From Opitutia bacterium UBA953 (GTDB taxonomy: Bacteria; Verrucomicrobiota; Verrucomicrobiia; Opitutales; UBA953): a stretch of DNA of 12,593 bases. Under the pieces are notes generated by a model. It made no database searches and was not told the origin of the DNA. It saw nothing but the letters and a program-made list of their open reading frames with translations. Of this stretch, positions 6,887 through 12,593 are shown in pieces. Where the stretch lies: assembly GCA_002293125.1 (NCBI GenBank), contig DBCR01000076.1, positions 1 to 12,593 on the forward strand. Reading direction: 5' to 3'. Made by a program: the position numbers and the translations under genes. Position 1 is the first letter of the stretch. Every line of letters begins with the position of its first letter.

Positions 6887-7762
6887 TCACTTAAAGAGCT
6901 GATTCATTTTCCGGTCGAGATCCTTACCCTTCTCGACGCCCTTCGCATCGGCCGCAGGAGCCACGGGAGCAACCTCCACGACGGGCGCAGCCGGAGCCGG
7001 AGCCACCACCACCGGGGTCGGCGTGACGATGACGGGCGCGGTGGGCATCAAGTCGTCGGGCTTGACTCCAAAAAGGACATCGACGCGCTGGGCGAGGGTG
7101 AGCGGGCCCTTCGGAATAACGGCCACCACGGGAGCGACCGGCGACAAGGTCGCGTCCGCCGGAGCAACGGGAGTCATCGCGGACGAGTTCGCGACGAAGG
7201 GCGCATCGACCTTCACGCCCTTGGCGACGAGCTCCGAGACGCGCTTGCCGAGTTCGACGGAAAAATCGGTGAGCGTGCTCTTGATCTCGAACTTGGCGCC
7301 CTTGGCCCGTACCTCAATCGAGCCGTCGGCGAGGACCTTGGAAACCTGTAACACCGTACCCACCTCGAGCGCCAGATCTTGGACCTTCTTCCCGTCGACG
7401 ATGACCGGGACCGTGGTCGCAGTCTTCACCGCCACCGCGGTCGGCCAGAGAACGAGGTATTCCGAGATGGCCTTGAAATCGATGGCTGGTTCGGCGGCCG
7501 CAGGGGCAACCGCAACAGGTGGCGATGGCACGGCGGCGACGGGCGACGGGGCGGGAGTCGCCACCGGCGAGGTGACCTTGGGCGCGGCGGGCACGACTGG
7601 GGCGACGACGGGCGCCGAAGCGACCGCGACCTCAATCGGCTGGGCAGCGGACTCACTACGGCTCACGACCACGTTGAAGCTGGGCGTGAAGAATAGGATG
7701 CCTCCGGCGCCGACCATCGTGCCGAAGAGGAAGAGGAGGAGACCTCGGAAAAACGCAGCCAT
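6887..7762 (-). CDS. Membrane-anchored Pro/Ala/Val-rich protein, unknown function
   Basis: I do not recognise this 291-aa protein. Residues 4-27 form one hydrophobic helix after MAAFFRG, probably an uncleaved anchor with the rest outside the cytoplasm. Residues 46-93 are a low-complexity Pro/Ala/Val linker rich in VAP and PSP. Residues about 98-168 look folded: EYLVLWPTAVAVK, VPVIVDGKKV, VGTVLQVSKVLADGSIEV and a closing TLTDF suggest a small beta-barrel of SH3-like type. A second VAP-rich stretch interrupts at 197-217, followed by a short amphipathic segment LAQRVDVLFGVKP, a third VAP-rich stretch (241-270) and a charged tail ending DRKMNQLFK. It contains no Cys. It lies 8 nt downstream of guaB and 7 nt upstream of xth. 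The layout resembles envelope-spanning linker proteins; function is unassigned. Confidence 0.8.
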   Translation of the reverse strand: MAAFFRGLLLFLFGTMVGAGGILFFTPSFNVVVSRSESAAQPIEVAVASAPVVAPVVPAAPKVTSPVATPAPSPVAAVPSPPVAVAPAAAEPAIDFKAISEYLVLWPTAVAVKTATTVPVIVDGKKVQDLALEVGTVLQVSKVLADGSIEVRAKGAKFEIKSTLTDFSVELGKRVSELVAKGVKVDAPFVANSSAMTPVAPADATLSPVAPVVAVIPKGPLTLAQRVDVLFGVKPDDLMPTAPVIVTPTPVVVAPAPAAPVVEVAPVAPAADAKGVEKGKDLDRKMNQLFK

Positions 7763-7770
7763 GGATATAT

Positions 7771-9345
7771 TCAGGAGCCCGCCTTGATTTCGATGACGTC
7801 GTGCGGGGCAGCTTCGCGCTGACCAGCAGGAGTGACGCGAATGTAGCGGGCGCGCTTACGATGTTCGGCGAGGTTCGCGGCGCCGAGGTAGCCGAGGCCG
7901 CTCTGGACGCCACCGGCGAGGGTACCGAGGACTTGGTCCACCGTGCCGGAGACTTCCTTGAGCGCTTCGATGCCTTCGGCGGCGACCTTGCTGAACTTGC
8001 CGCTGGCGGAATGGCCGTAGCGGGCGGCGGAACCCTTCCGCATGGCTTCGTGCGAACCCATGCCGCGGTATTCCTTATAAGTCTTACCGTTGATCTCCAT
8101 CAGCTTGCCCGGGGCTTCGCGGCTGCCGGCGAGCAGGCCGCCGAGGATGACCGCGTCGGCGAGCGTGAGCGCCTTGACGATGTCGCCGCTCTTCGTGATG
8201 CCGCCGTCGGCGAGGACACGCACGCCCTTCTTGGCGGCGGCGCGGGAGGCGACGTAAAGCGCGGTGAGCTGCGGGATGCCGACACCGGCGACGATGCGGG
8301 TCGTGCAGATCGAGCCGGGGCCCTGGCCAATCTTGACGGTATCCGCGCCCGCGGCGGCGAGGAACTCGACGCCTTCGCCGCTGGTGACATTGCCAGCGAT
8401 GAGCGTGATGCCCTTATGGGCCTTGCGCAGCATGCGGAGCGCGTCGCCGACGCCCTTGGTGTGGCCGTGGGCGGTGGAAATCGCGAGGGCGTCCGCGCCT
8501 TCGTCGATAAGGGCGCTGACGTGCGCAAGGAGGCGGGCGCGGTCGATTTCGCCTTCGGCCGTGCGGGGGACCGAGATGGCGACGCCGACGCGGAGACGGA
8601 AGTCGGCATCGCGGGTCGGGCGGACGTGGGCGCGGGACTCTTCGGAGATACGCTCGATGTCGCTGAGGGTGAAAAGGCCTCGCAGCTTGTTCTTCGCGTC
8701 GACCACGAGGAGCTTGTTCTGGCCGACGTGTTCGGAGAACTTGCGGTCGGCGGTGGCGATAGGGTCCTTGCCGAGATCCTTCTCCGCGACGGTGAAGACC
8801 TTGTCACGCGGGATCATGACCGCGACGACCTTGCGCTGGCCGTGGCGTTCCTTGACCGTGCTGCCGGGCAGGAGTCCGAGGAGCGTTCCGTCGGAGGACG
8901 TCACCGGGAAGGTGCTGAAGGCGAGGCCGTCGCGTTCGATGCGGGCGAGGACCTGGCCGATGGTATCGTCGGCCGAGACCACCGCGGGGTCGCCAATCAT
9001 GCCGTGGATGTGGTTCTTCACGCGGCGGACTTCGGCGACCTGGTCGGCTTCCCCCATATTATAGTGAAGGAGGCCCAGTCCGCCGTTGAGGGCCATCGCG
9101 ATGGCCATGCGGTGCTCGGTGACCGTGTCCATATCGGACGAGACGATCGGGAGGGATAGCGCCAGGGCGGCGGAGAGGGACGAGTCGAGGCGGGTCATCC
9201 GGGGGAGGACCTCGGAATAGCGGGTCGCCAAGGAGACGTCGTCATACGTCAGGCCGAGGCCGGCGTTGGCGGGGAAGAAGTCGTCCGCGGACAGGTAAAA
9301 GCGTTCGTCTAGGGAAACGCGGCCCTTGGATTTCGAGGAGGCCAT
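7771..9345 (-). CDS. guaB: IMP dehydrogenase
   Basis: A 524-aa enzyme oxidising IMP to XMP with NAD+, the first committed step to GTP. The start is ATG 9345 (MASSKSKGR); open frame continues upstream to 9660 but through the menC region and without family similarity. The N-terminal barrel begins GLTYDDVSL (31-39) and VSSDMDTVTE (68-77). Two CBS domains occupy about 115-235. The catalytic loop GPGSICTTR (342-350) has Cys347 and Thr349. LADGGI (378-383) and EYRGMGS (425-431) follow, then the flap with the Arg442-Tyr443 dyad and Glu457, needed for the hydrolysis step. Oddities: the usual DTAHGH motif reads STAHGHT (Ser290 for Asp), and GIGPGS reads GQGPGS. It heads a probable operon with the unknown gene and xth, and diverges from menC across 93 bp. 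Confidence 0.93.
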   Translation of the reverse strand: MASSKSKGRVSLDERFYLSADDFFPANAGLGLTYDDVSLATRYSEVLPRMTRLDSSLSAALALSLPIVSSDMDTVTEHRMAIAMALNGGLGLLHYNMGEADQVAEVRRVKNHIHGMIGDPAVVSADDTIGQVLARIERDGLAFSTFPVTSSDGTLLGLLPGSTVKERHGQRKVVAVMIPRDKVFTVAEKDLGKDPIATADRKFSEHVGQNKLLVVDAKNKLRGLFTLSDIERISEESRAHVRPTRDADFRLRVGVAISVPRTAEGEIDRARLLAHVSALIDEGADALAISTAHGHTKGVGDALRMLRKAHKGITLIAGNVTSGEGVEFLAAAGADTVKIGQGPGSICTTRIVAGVGIPQLTALYVASRAAAKKGVRVLADGGITKSGDIVKALTLADAVILGGLLAGSREAPGKLMEINGKTYKEYRGMGSHEAMRKGSAARYGHSASGKFSKVAAEGIEALKEVSGTVDQVLGTLAGGVQSGLGYLGAANLAEHRKRARYIRVTPAGQREAAPHDVIEIKAGS

Positions 9346-9359
9346 GAGTGGTCGGTTTC

Positions 9360-9392
9360 CCCAAAGGGTGTTAGGCACCCCCCGGAGGGGTG
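9360..9392 (-). promoter_or_regulatory. Overlapping hairpins in the guaB 5' leader
   Basis: Three small stem-loops share bases. On the plus strand, CACCCC (9376-9381) pairs with GGGGTG (9387-9392) around CCGGA. GGGTG (9366-9370) pairs with CACCC (9376-9380) around TTAGG. CCC (9360-9362) pairs with GGG (9366-9368) around AAA. The first and second cannot coexist, nor can the second and third. They lie 15-47 nt upstream of the guaB ATG, within its probable leader. A regulatory switch is possible, but the stems are short and GC-rich sequence makes such pairings by chance. Confidence 0.35.
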
Positions 9393-9400
9393 GCAAATTG

Positions 9401-9430
9401 ATTTTGCGAGTTTGTCCGGATTGCCGTCTA
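9401..9430 (-). promoter_or_regulatory. Weak predicted guaB promoter
   Basis: On the minus strand TAGACG (9430-9425) and CAAAAT (9406-9401), 18 nt apart, each match the sigma-70-type consensus at four of six positions. The predicted start near 9394 would place the leader hairpins at the very 5' end of the guaB mRNA. Low certainty; it occupies the same DNA as the predicted menC promoter. Confidence 0.3.
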
Positions 9431-9432
9431 TT
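9404..9432 (+). promoter_or_regulatory. Weak predicted menC promoter
   Basis: TTGCGA (9404-9409) and TCTATT (9427-9432) are spaced 17 nt and each match consensus at four of six positions. The predicted start would be at or next to the menC ATG (9439), which would make the menCE mRNA leaderless or nearly so. Low certainty. Confidence 0.3.
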
Positions 9433-9438
9433 CGCCCC

Positions 9439-10380
9439 ATGACGAGCGGTTATTTCGACTTCAAACGCATCCGTCGACGACTGCGCTCTCCGGTGACGAC
9501 GGGCGCTGGCACCGTCGACAGCGTGGATCGCATCATCCTGCGGACCCAGTCGGACCACGGTACCGGGTACGGTGAGATCGCCCCCTGGCCGGGCTTCCCC
9601 ACCGAGTCCGTGGAACAGGCCCTGGAATTCCTCCGCTCGGCGCAAGGCAACCTTCCCCACCTCGTCGCCGCCGTCGACGCCTCGCCCACCTCGCTACCCT
9701 GTCTCTCCTCGGCGCTCTCCAGCTGCCGCCTCTGGGATAAGATCGCGGGCTTTGGGGGCAGCCTCCCTTGCGCCGGACTCATGACGCTTTCCGTCATGGA
9801 GACCGAGGCGAAGGTGGCGGCAGGCTTCCAGACCTTGAAGGTTAAGATTTCGCCGGAGACATCCGAGGAATCCATCCACGGGGTGCTGAGCCGATTCCCG
9901 GGCCGACTGCGCTTGGATGCCAACGGCTCACTGGATCTGCAGACGGCGCGGCGCTGGACCGTGTTCGCGCGCTCGCAGACGCAGGTTGAATTCCTCGAAC
10001 AACCGCTCCCCGTCGGCCATCCGGGCTACGCCTCGCTCGGACCGGATAAAATCGCGCTCGACGAATCTTTCCTCACGCCGGGCGGAATCGATTGGAGCGG
10101 GACGGTCGTCGTGAAACCTTTGCTCGCCGGAGATTGGGACGACCTCTTGGCATGGCGGGGTACCCATGTAGGCACCGTCGTCTATTCCTCCTGCTTCGAG
10201 ACCGCGATCGGCCGACAAGGAGCGCTCTGGCTCGCCGCACAGGATCCGGCCGCCGGCACGGTGGGATTTGACACCTTAGGTCGCTTCGAAAGCGACGGAC
10301 GTGATCGTCACGCGCAGGGACCGACGGCGGGCGGCCTGCCGAGCTATGATTGGGCGGGCTTCTGGCACGACCTGTCATGA
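9439..10380 (+). CDS. menC: o-Succinylbenzoate synthase
   Basis: A 313-aa enolase-superfamily enzyme that dehydrates SHCHC to o-succinylbenzoate in menaquinone synthesis. The barrel residues are in order: acid-base Lys in LKVKI (Lys134/Lys136), metal ligands Asp160 (RLDANGS), Glu187 (EFLEQPLP) and Asp208 (ALDES), and the second catalytic Lys226 (VVVKPLLAG). The N-terminal capping part contains the usual GYGEIAPWPGF. YSSCFETAIG (249-258) is the conserved late loop. The family is divergent and some homologues are racemases, but the ATGA overlap with menE makes the menaquinone role near certain. The start is ATG 9439; an in-frame TTG at 9412 is a less likely alternative. No Shine-Dalgarno motif precedes the ATG. 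Confidence 0.92.
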   Translation: MTSGYFDFKRIRRRLRSPVTTGAGTVDSVDRIILRTQSDHGTGYGEIAPWPGFPTESVEQALEFLRSAQGNLPHLVAAVDASPTSLPCLSSALSSCRLWDKIAGFGGSLPCAGLMTLSVMETEAKVAAGFQTLKVKISPETSEESIHGVLSRFPGRLRLDANGSLDLQTARRWTVFARSQTQVEFLEQPLPVGHPGYASLGPDKIALDESFLTPGGIDWSGTVVVKPLLAGDWDDLLAWRGTHVGTVVYSSCFETAIGRQGALWLAAQDPAAGTVGFDTLGRFESDGRDRHAQGPTAGGLPSYDWAGFWHDLS

Positions 10381-11582
10381 GCGCCGTCGCGGTCTTCCAC
10401 GCGGAGCACGCCGCGCACCTGCAGGAAGCCCTGCAGGCTCATGATGCCGGCCTGCCCGTCTTCTTGGGCAACCCGCGCTGGTCTGAAACTGATCTCGCTG
10501 AAGCTGCCCGCCAGATTCCCCGCGGCACCATCGTCAAAGGACACGCCCCCGAACCGCGTGGACTCGGCACGTGTGATTGGCCGAAAAATTGGCGCGGTCG
10601 GGTGATGATTCCCACCGGCGGCACCGGGGGGAAAGTAAAGTTCATCATCCATTCTCCAGAAACCCTCGTAGCCGCGGCGCTCGGCCTCCGTGATGCGCTC
10701 GTCGCCCGCGGCCTCTCGCCCATCCTGCACGGCGTCACCTGCACGCCGCCCTGGCACGTGAGCGGATTCATGCCGGCCATCCGCGCTCGCGTCACCGGCG
10801 GCCAGCATCTCGTCATCGATGGTCGCTTCAACGAAGACACCCCCCTGCCCTCCGTCGCGTTCCCCTCCCTGGGCACGAAGATCATTTCGTTGGTCCCGGC
10901 TCAATTATCGCGGCTCCTCGCTCGCGCCGAGGGCGAAGCCTGGTTGCGGGCGTTTGATGTCATCTTGCTCGGTGGCTCGTCGGTACCCGCTCCGCTGCTC
11001 GCCGAGATTAGCACACGACGACTTCCCGTCTTCCTCACCTACGGCTCGACCGAGACCGCAGCGGCTTGCGCGCTTTGTCCGCCGGAAAAAATCTGGTCAG
11101 GCGAATCCGTCCGCGGCACTCCCTTGCCTGACGTGACGTTTGCGACGAACGGTGACGGCGTCGTCACCATCGCCACCGCCGCGCTTGGTCTTGGCCTATG
11201 GCCCGACGGCCCGCTCGACAACCCATGGGTGAGCGGCGATCGGGGCGACGTCGCCGCGGACGGGTGCGTGAAGATTTCCGGCCGGGCCGACCGCGTGATC
11301 ATCACCGGCGGCGAGAAGGTGGATCCGGGTCGCGTCGAACAGGCCCTGCTCTCGACTGGCCTCATCAAGGAAGCCTTCGTGCTCGGCATGATCGACGCTC
11401 GTTGGGGCGAAATCGTGACGGCCTGCGTCATCGGCCCCGCGTCCGCCGAAGCTGCGCTGCGACGGGCCTGCGAGGCGCTCGAGCCCGCGGCGCGCCCGCG
11501 GCGCTATGTGTTCGTCCCCAGCATGCCGACGAATGCCAGCGGCAAGCCGGACCGGGAAGCCATCGCGAAGTTGACCGCTTAG
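10377..11582 (+). CDS. menE: o-Succinylbenzoate--CoA ligase
   Basis: A 401-aa acyl-adenylate-forming enzyme that activates o-succinylbenzoate with ATP and CoA, acting directly after MenC. Adenylation motifs: the P-loop IPTGGTGGKVKF (78-89), CTPPWHVSGFM (122-132), LLGGSSVP (197-204), YGSTETA (222-228), SGDRGDV (286-292, Asp288 contacting ribose), the hinge GRADRVIITGGEKVDP (302-317) and NASGKPDR with catalytic Lys390. It is shorter than common MenE proteins (about 450-490 aa) because the N-terminal part before the P-loop is reduced, so the protein is compact rather than broken. ATG 10377 overlaps the menC TGA as ATGA, indicating translational coupling. Its TAG overlaps the kdsA stop on the other strand by 4 nt (11579-11582). 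No other men gene is in the window. Confidence 0.93.
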   Translation: MSAVAVFHAEHAAHLQEALQAHDAGLPVFLGNPRWSETDLAEAARQIPRGTIVKGHAPEPRGLGTCDWPKNWRGRVMIPTGGTGGKVKFIIHSPETLVAAALGLRDALVARGLSPILHGVTCTPPWHVSGFMPAIRARVTGGQHLVIDGRFNEDTPLPSVAFPSLGTKIISLVPAQLSRLLARAEGEAWLRAFDVILLGGSSVPAPLLAEISTRRLPVFLTYGSTETAAACALCPPEKIWSGESVRGTPLPDVTFATNGDGVVTIATAALGLGLWPDGPLDNPWVSGDRGDVAADGCVKISGRADRVIITGGEKVDPGRVEQALLSTGLIKEAFVLGMIDARWGEIVTACVIGPASAEAALRRACEALEPAARPRRYVFVPSMPTNASGKPDREAIAKLTA

Positions 11583-12373
11583 GCGCGGACGGCTTTCCAG
11601 ACGCGCAGGCAGGCTTCGACGAGCGCCGGGAATTCCGCGAGGGGCACCTGCGACGGGCCGTCAGAAATCGCCTTCTGCGGATCGGGGTGCGTCTCCATGA
11701 AGAGGCCATCAGCGCCGGCGGCGAGGGCCGCTTTGGCGAGGACAGGGACATATTCGCGCTGGCCGCCGGAAGAGCCACCCGCGGCGCCAGGGAGCTGCAC
11801 CGCGTGCGTGGCGTCCATGATCGTCGGGTGACCGAAGCCGGCCATGATCGGGAAGGAGCGCATGTCGACGACGAGGTTCTGGTAGCCGAAGGTCGTGCCG
11901 CGATCGGTCTGCCAGATCTCAGCGGCCTTGGCGCCTTCGAGCTTATCGACGACGAAACGCATCTCGAACGGCGAGAGGAACTGGCCCTTCTTCACGTTGA
12001 CGACCTTGCCGGTCTTGGCGGCCGCGACGAGGAGGTCGGTCTGGCGGCACATGAAAGCGGGAATCTGGAGCACGTCGACGACCTTACCGACGGCTTCACA
12101 CTGCTCGGGGCCGTGGATATCGGTGAGCACTTTGAAACCATAGTCCCTCTTCACCATCGCGAGGAGGTCGAGGCCGGCTTGCATGCCAGGGCCACGGTCG
12201 CCGCCGAGCGAGGTACGGTTGGCCTTGTCGTAGGATCCCTTGAAGATGATGTTCAGCTCCGGATGGCGGGCGGCCAGGGCTTTGAGCTCCGCGGCGACAG
12301 TCCGGCAATTGGACTCCGATTCGAGGGAGCAAGGTCCGGCGATGAGGAGCAGACGGCGCTTATCGTGCAGCAT
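11579..12373 (-). CDS. kdsA: 3-deoxy-8-phosphooctulonate (Kdo-8-P) synthase, metal-dependent class
   Basis: A 264-aa cytoplasmic aldolase-type synthase condensing phosphoenolpyruvate with arabinose 5-phosphate to Kdo-8-P for lipopolysaccharide core. Motifs: IAGPCSLES (11-19), FKGSYDKANRTS (44-55), TDIH (84-87), QIPAFMCRQTDLL (103-115), KKGQF (128-132), FGYQNLVVDMRSFPIM (162-177), DATHAVQ (187-193) and METHPDP (226-232). Cys15, His190, Glu227 and Asp238 match the four metal ligands of Aquifex-type metal-dependent KdsA in spacing, and Cys replaces the Asn of the metal-free E. coli class. The related DAHP synthase lacks the QIPAFMCRQTDLL pattern. The start is ATG 12373, 50 nt after the stop of the upstream polX-like gene, so they may be co-transcribed. 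The 3' end overlaps menE. Confidence 0.95.
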   Translation of the reverse strand: MLHDKRRLLLIAGPCSLESESNCRTVAAELKALAARHPELNIIFKGSYDKANRTSLGGDRGPGMQAGLDLLAMVKRDYGFKVLTDIHGPEQCEAVGKVVDVLQIPAFMCRQTDLLVAAAKTGKVVNVKKGQFLSPFEMRFVVDKLEGAKAAEIWQTDRGTTFGYQNLVVDMRSFPIMAGFGHPTIMDATHAVQLPGAAGGSSGGQREYVPVLAKAALAAGADGLFMETHPDPQKAISDGPSQVPLAEFPALVEACLRVWKAVRA

Positions 12374-12394
12374 GCGGCAGGATAGGACGGGCCG

Positions 12395-12407
12395 CGCCCT
12401 CAGGGCG
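12395..12407. repeat. Short palindrome between the polX-like gene and kdsA
   Basis: CGCCCT and AGGGCG flank a single C, in the 49-bp gap between the two minus-strand genes. The 8-mer GCCCTCAG inside it (12396-12403) recurs at 12419-12426 across the polX stop codon, so alternative pairings with AGGGC are possible. No T-run follows, so it is not a convincing terminator. Chance in GC-rich DNA is quite possible. Confidence 0.25.
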
Positions 12408-12422
12408 AGCCGGAAGGAGCCC

Positions 12423-12593
12423 TCAGCGACCCAGCCAGCGCAGCACTTCCGGGAGCGTCCGCGTGTTCAGCACCTGCTCCGGCGTCAGCCAACCCTTACG
12501 GGCGATGCGCACGCCGTGCGCGGCGAAGGCCAGCTGGTCGATATCGTGCGCGTCCGGGTTGATCGAGCAGAGCACGCCCTTCTCGGCCGCGCG
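12423..12593 (-). CDS. polX: PolX-type DNA polymerase, C-terminal end of PHP domain (partial)
   Basis: Only the last 56 residues are in the window; the gene continues beyond base 12593. The fragment reads GVLCSINPDAHDIDQL, then HGVRIARKGWLTPEQVLNTR and LPEVLRWLGR before the TGA. The NPDAH motif followed by GVxIARKGWL and a VLNTR helix is the hallmark C-terminal end of the PHP 3'-5' exonuclease domain in bacterial family-X polymerases (PolX), which act in short-gap and base-excision repair. The His of NPDAH is an expected metal ligand. The polymerase and helix-hairpin-helix parts cannot be checked here. A stand-alone PHP phosphoesterase is the main alternative, but the IARKGWL-VLNTR ending favours PolX. 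It lies upstream of kdsA on the same strand. Confidence 0.82.
   Translation of the reverse strand, partial: RAAEKGVLCSINPDAHDIDQLAFAAHGVRIARKGWLTPEQVLNTRTLPEVLRWLGR

Noticed and set aside
6950..7660. DNA tandem repeat encoding the VAP-rich segments
   Set aside because: The protein is repetitive, but the DNA shows no regular unit; it is low-complexity coding rather than a repeat array.
7801..9159. 452-codon plus-strand open frame opposite guaB
   Set aside because: Ala/Gly/Asp/Glu/Arg-rich shadow of the conserved guaB codons, with no motif.
7771..9345. GuaB as a GMP reductase rather than IMP dehydrogenase
   Set aside because: The AAEG in the flap and the changed DTAHGH motif first suggested GMP reductase, but the RY dyad (442-443), the IMPDH-type catalytic loop ICTTRIVAGVG and YRGMGS fit IMP dehydrogenase.
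9346..9660. N-terminal extension of GuaB up to 9660
   Set aside because: The extension overlaps menC on the other strand and the intergenic promoter region, has no family similarity, and GuaB similarity begins only after ATG 9345.
1..12593. Mobile element, CRISPR, prophage or defence system
   Set aside because: No transposase, integrase, repeat-spacer pattern, tRNA-associated att site or defence gene was seen; all genes except the unknown ones are common housekeeping families.

Overview
The window is GC-rich and gene-dense, with about 13 protein genes and no intergenic gap longer than about 125 bp. It looks like a chromosomal housekeeping segment of a Gram-negative, menaquinone-using bacterium. 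KdsA implies Kdo-containing lipopolysaccharide and MenC/MenE imply menaquinone. The style of the IMP dehydrogenase, the FeoA-FeoB-small-Cys-protein set and the lack of Shine-Dalgarno motifs suggest Verrucomicrobiota, perhaps Opitutales. That assignment is an inference from memory, not a database result.

Layout, left to right. (1) 1-1385, plus strand: the end of N-carbamoylputrescine amidase (aguB) and a complete agmatine deiminase (aguA), the two steps from agmatine to putrescine. (2) 1392-1475: an imperfect inverted repeat built from GAGTATN heptamers, lying between convergent units. (3) 1475-4025, minus strand: a ferrous-iron uptake operon feoA-feoB plus a 47-aa FeoB-associated Cys-rich membrane protein. 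Successive reading frames overlap (GTGA, then ATGA), and a Fur-like palindrome sits at the promoter. (4) 4149-6111, plus strand: a POT/PTR-family proton:peptide symporter followed 1 nt later by a small two-helix membrane protein. (5) 6112-9345, minus strand: guaB (IMP dehydrogenase), an unrecognised membrane-anchored Pro/Ala/Val-rich protein, and an exonuclease III homologue, probably one operon. (6) 9439-11582, plus strand: menC and menE, overlapping by ATGA. (7) 11579-12593, minus strand: kdsA (metal-dependent class) downstream of the C-terminal PHP end of a PolX-type DNA polymerase.

The genes cover polyamine, iron, peptide, purine, quinone and LPS metabolism plus DNA repair. I see no IS element, prophage, CRISPR array, tRNA, rRNA or defence system, and I do not claim a new system. 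The most interesting points are the Fur-like site at feoA, the heptamer inverted repeat, the unknown gene inside the guaB operon, mutually exclusive hairpins in the guaB leader with superimposed divergent promoters, the Asp-to-Ser change in a conserved GuaB motif, the near-total lack of Shine-Dalgarno motifs, and convergent genes that abut or overlap.
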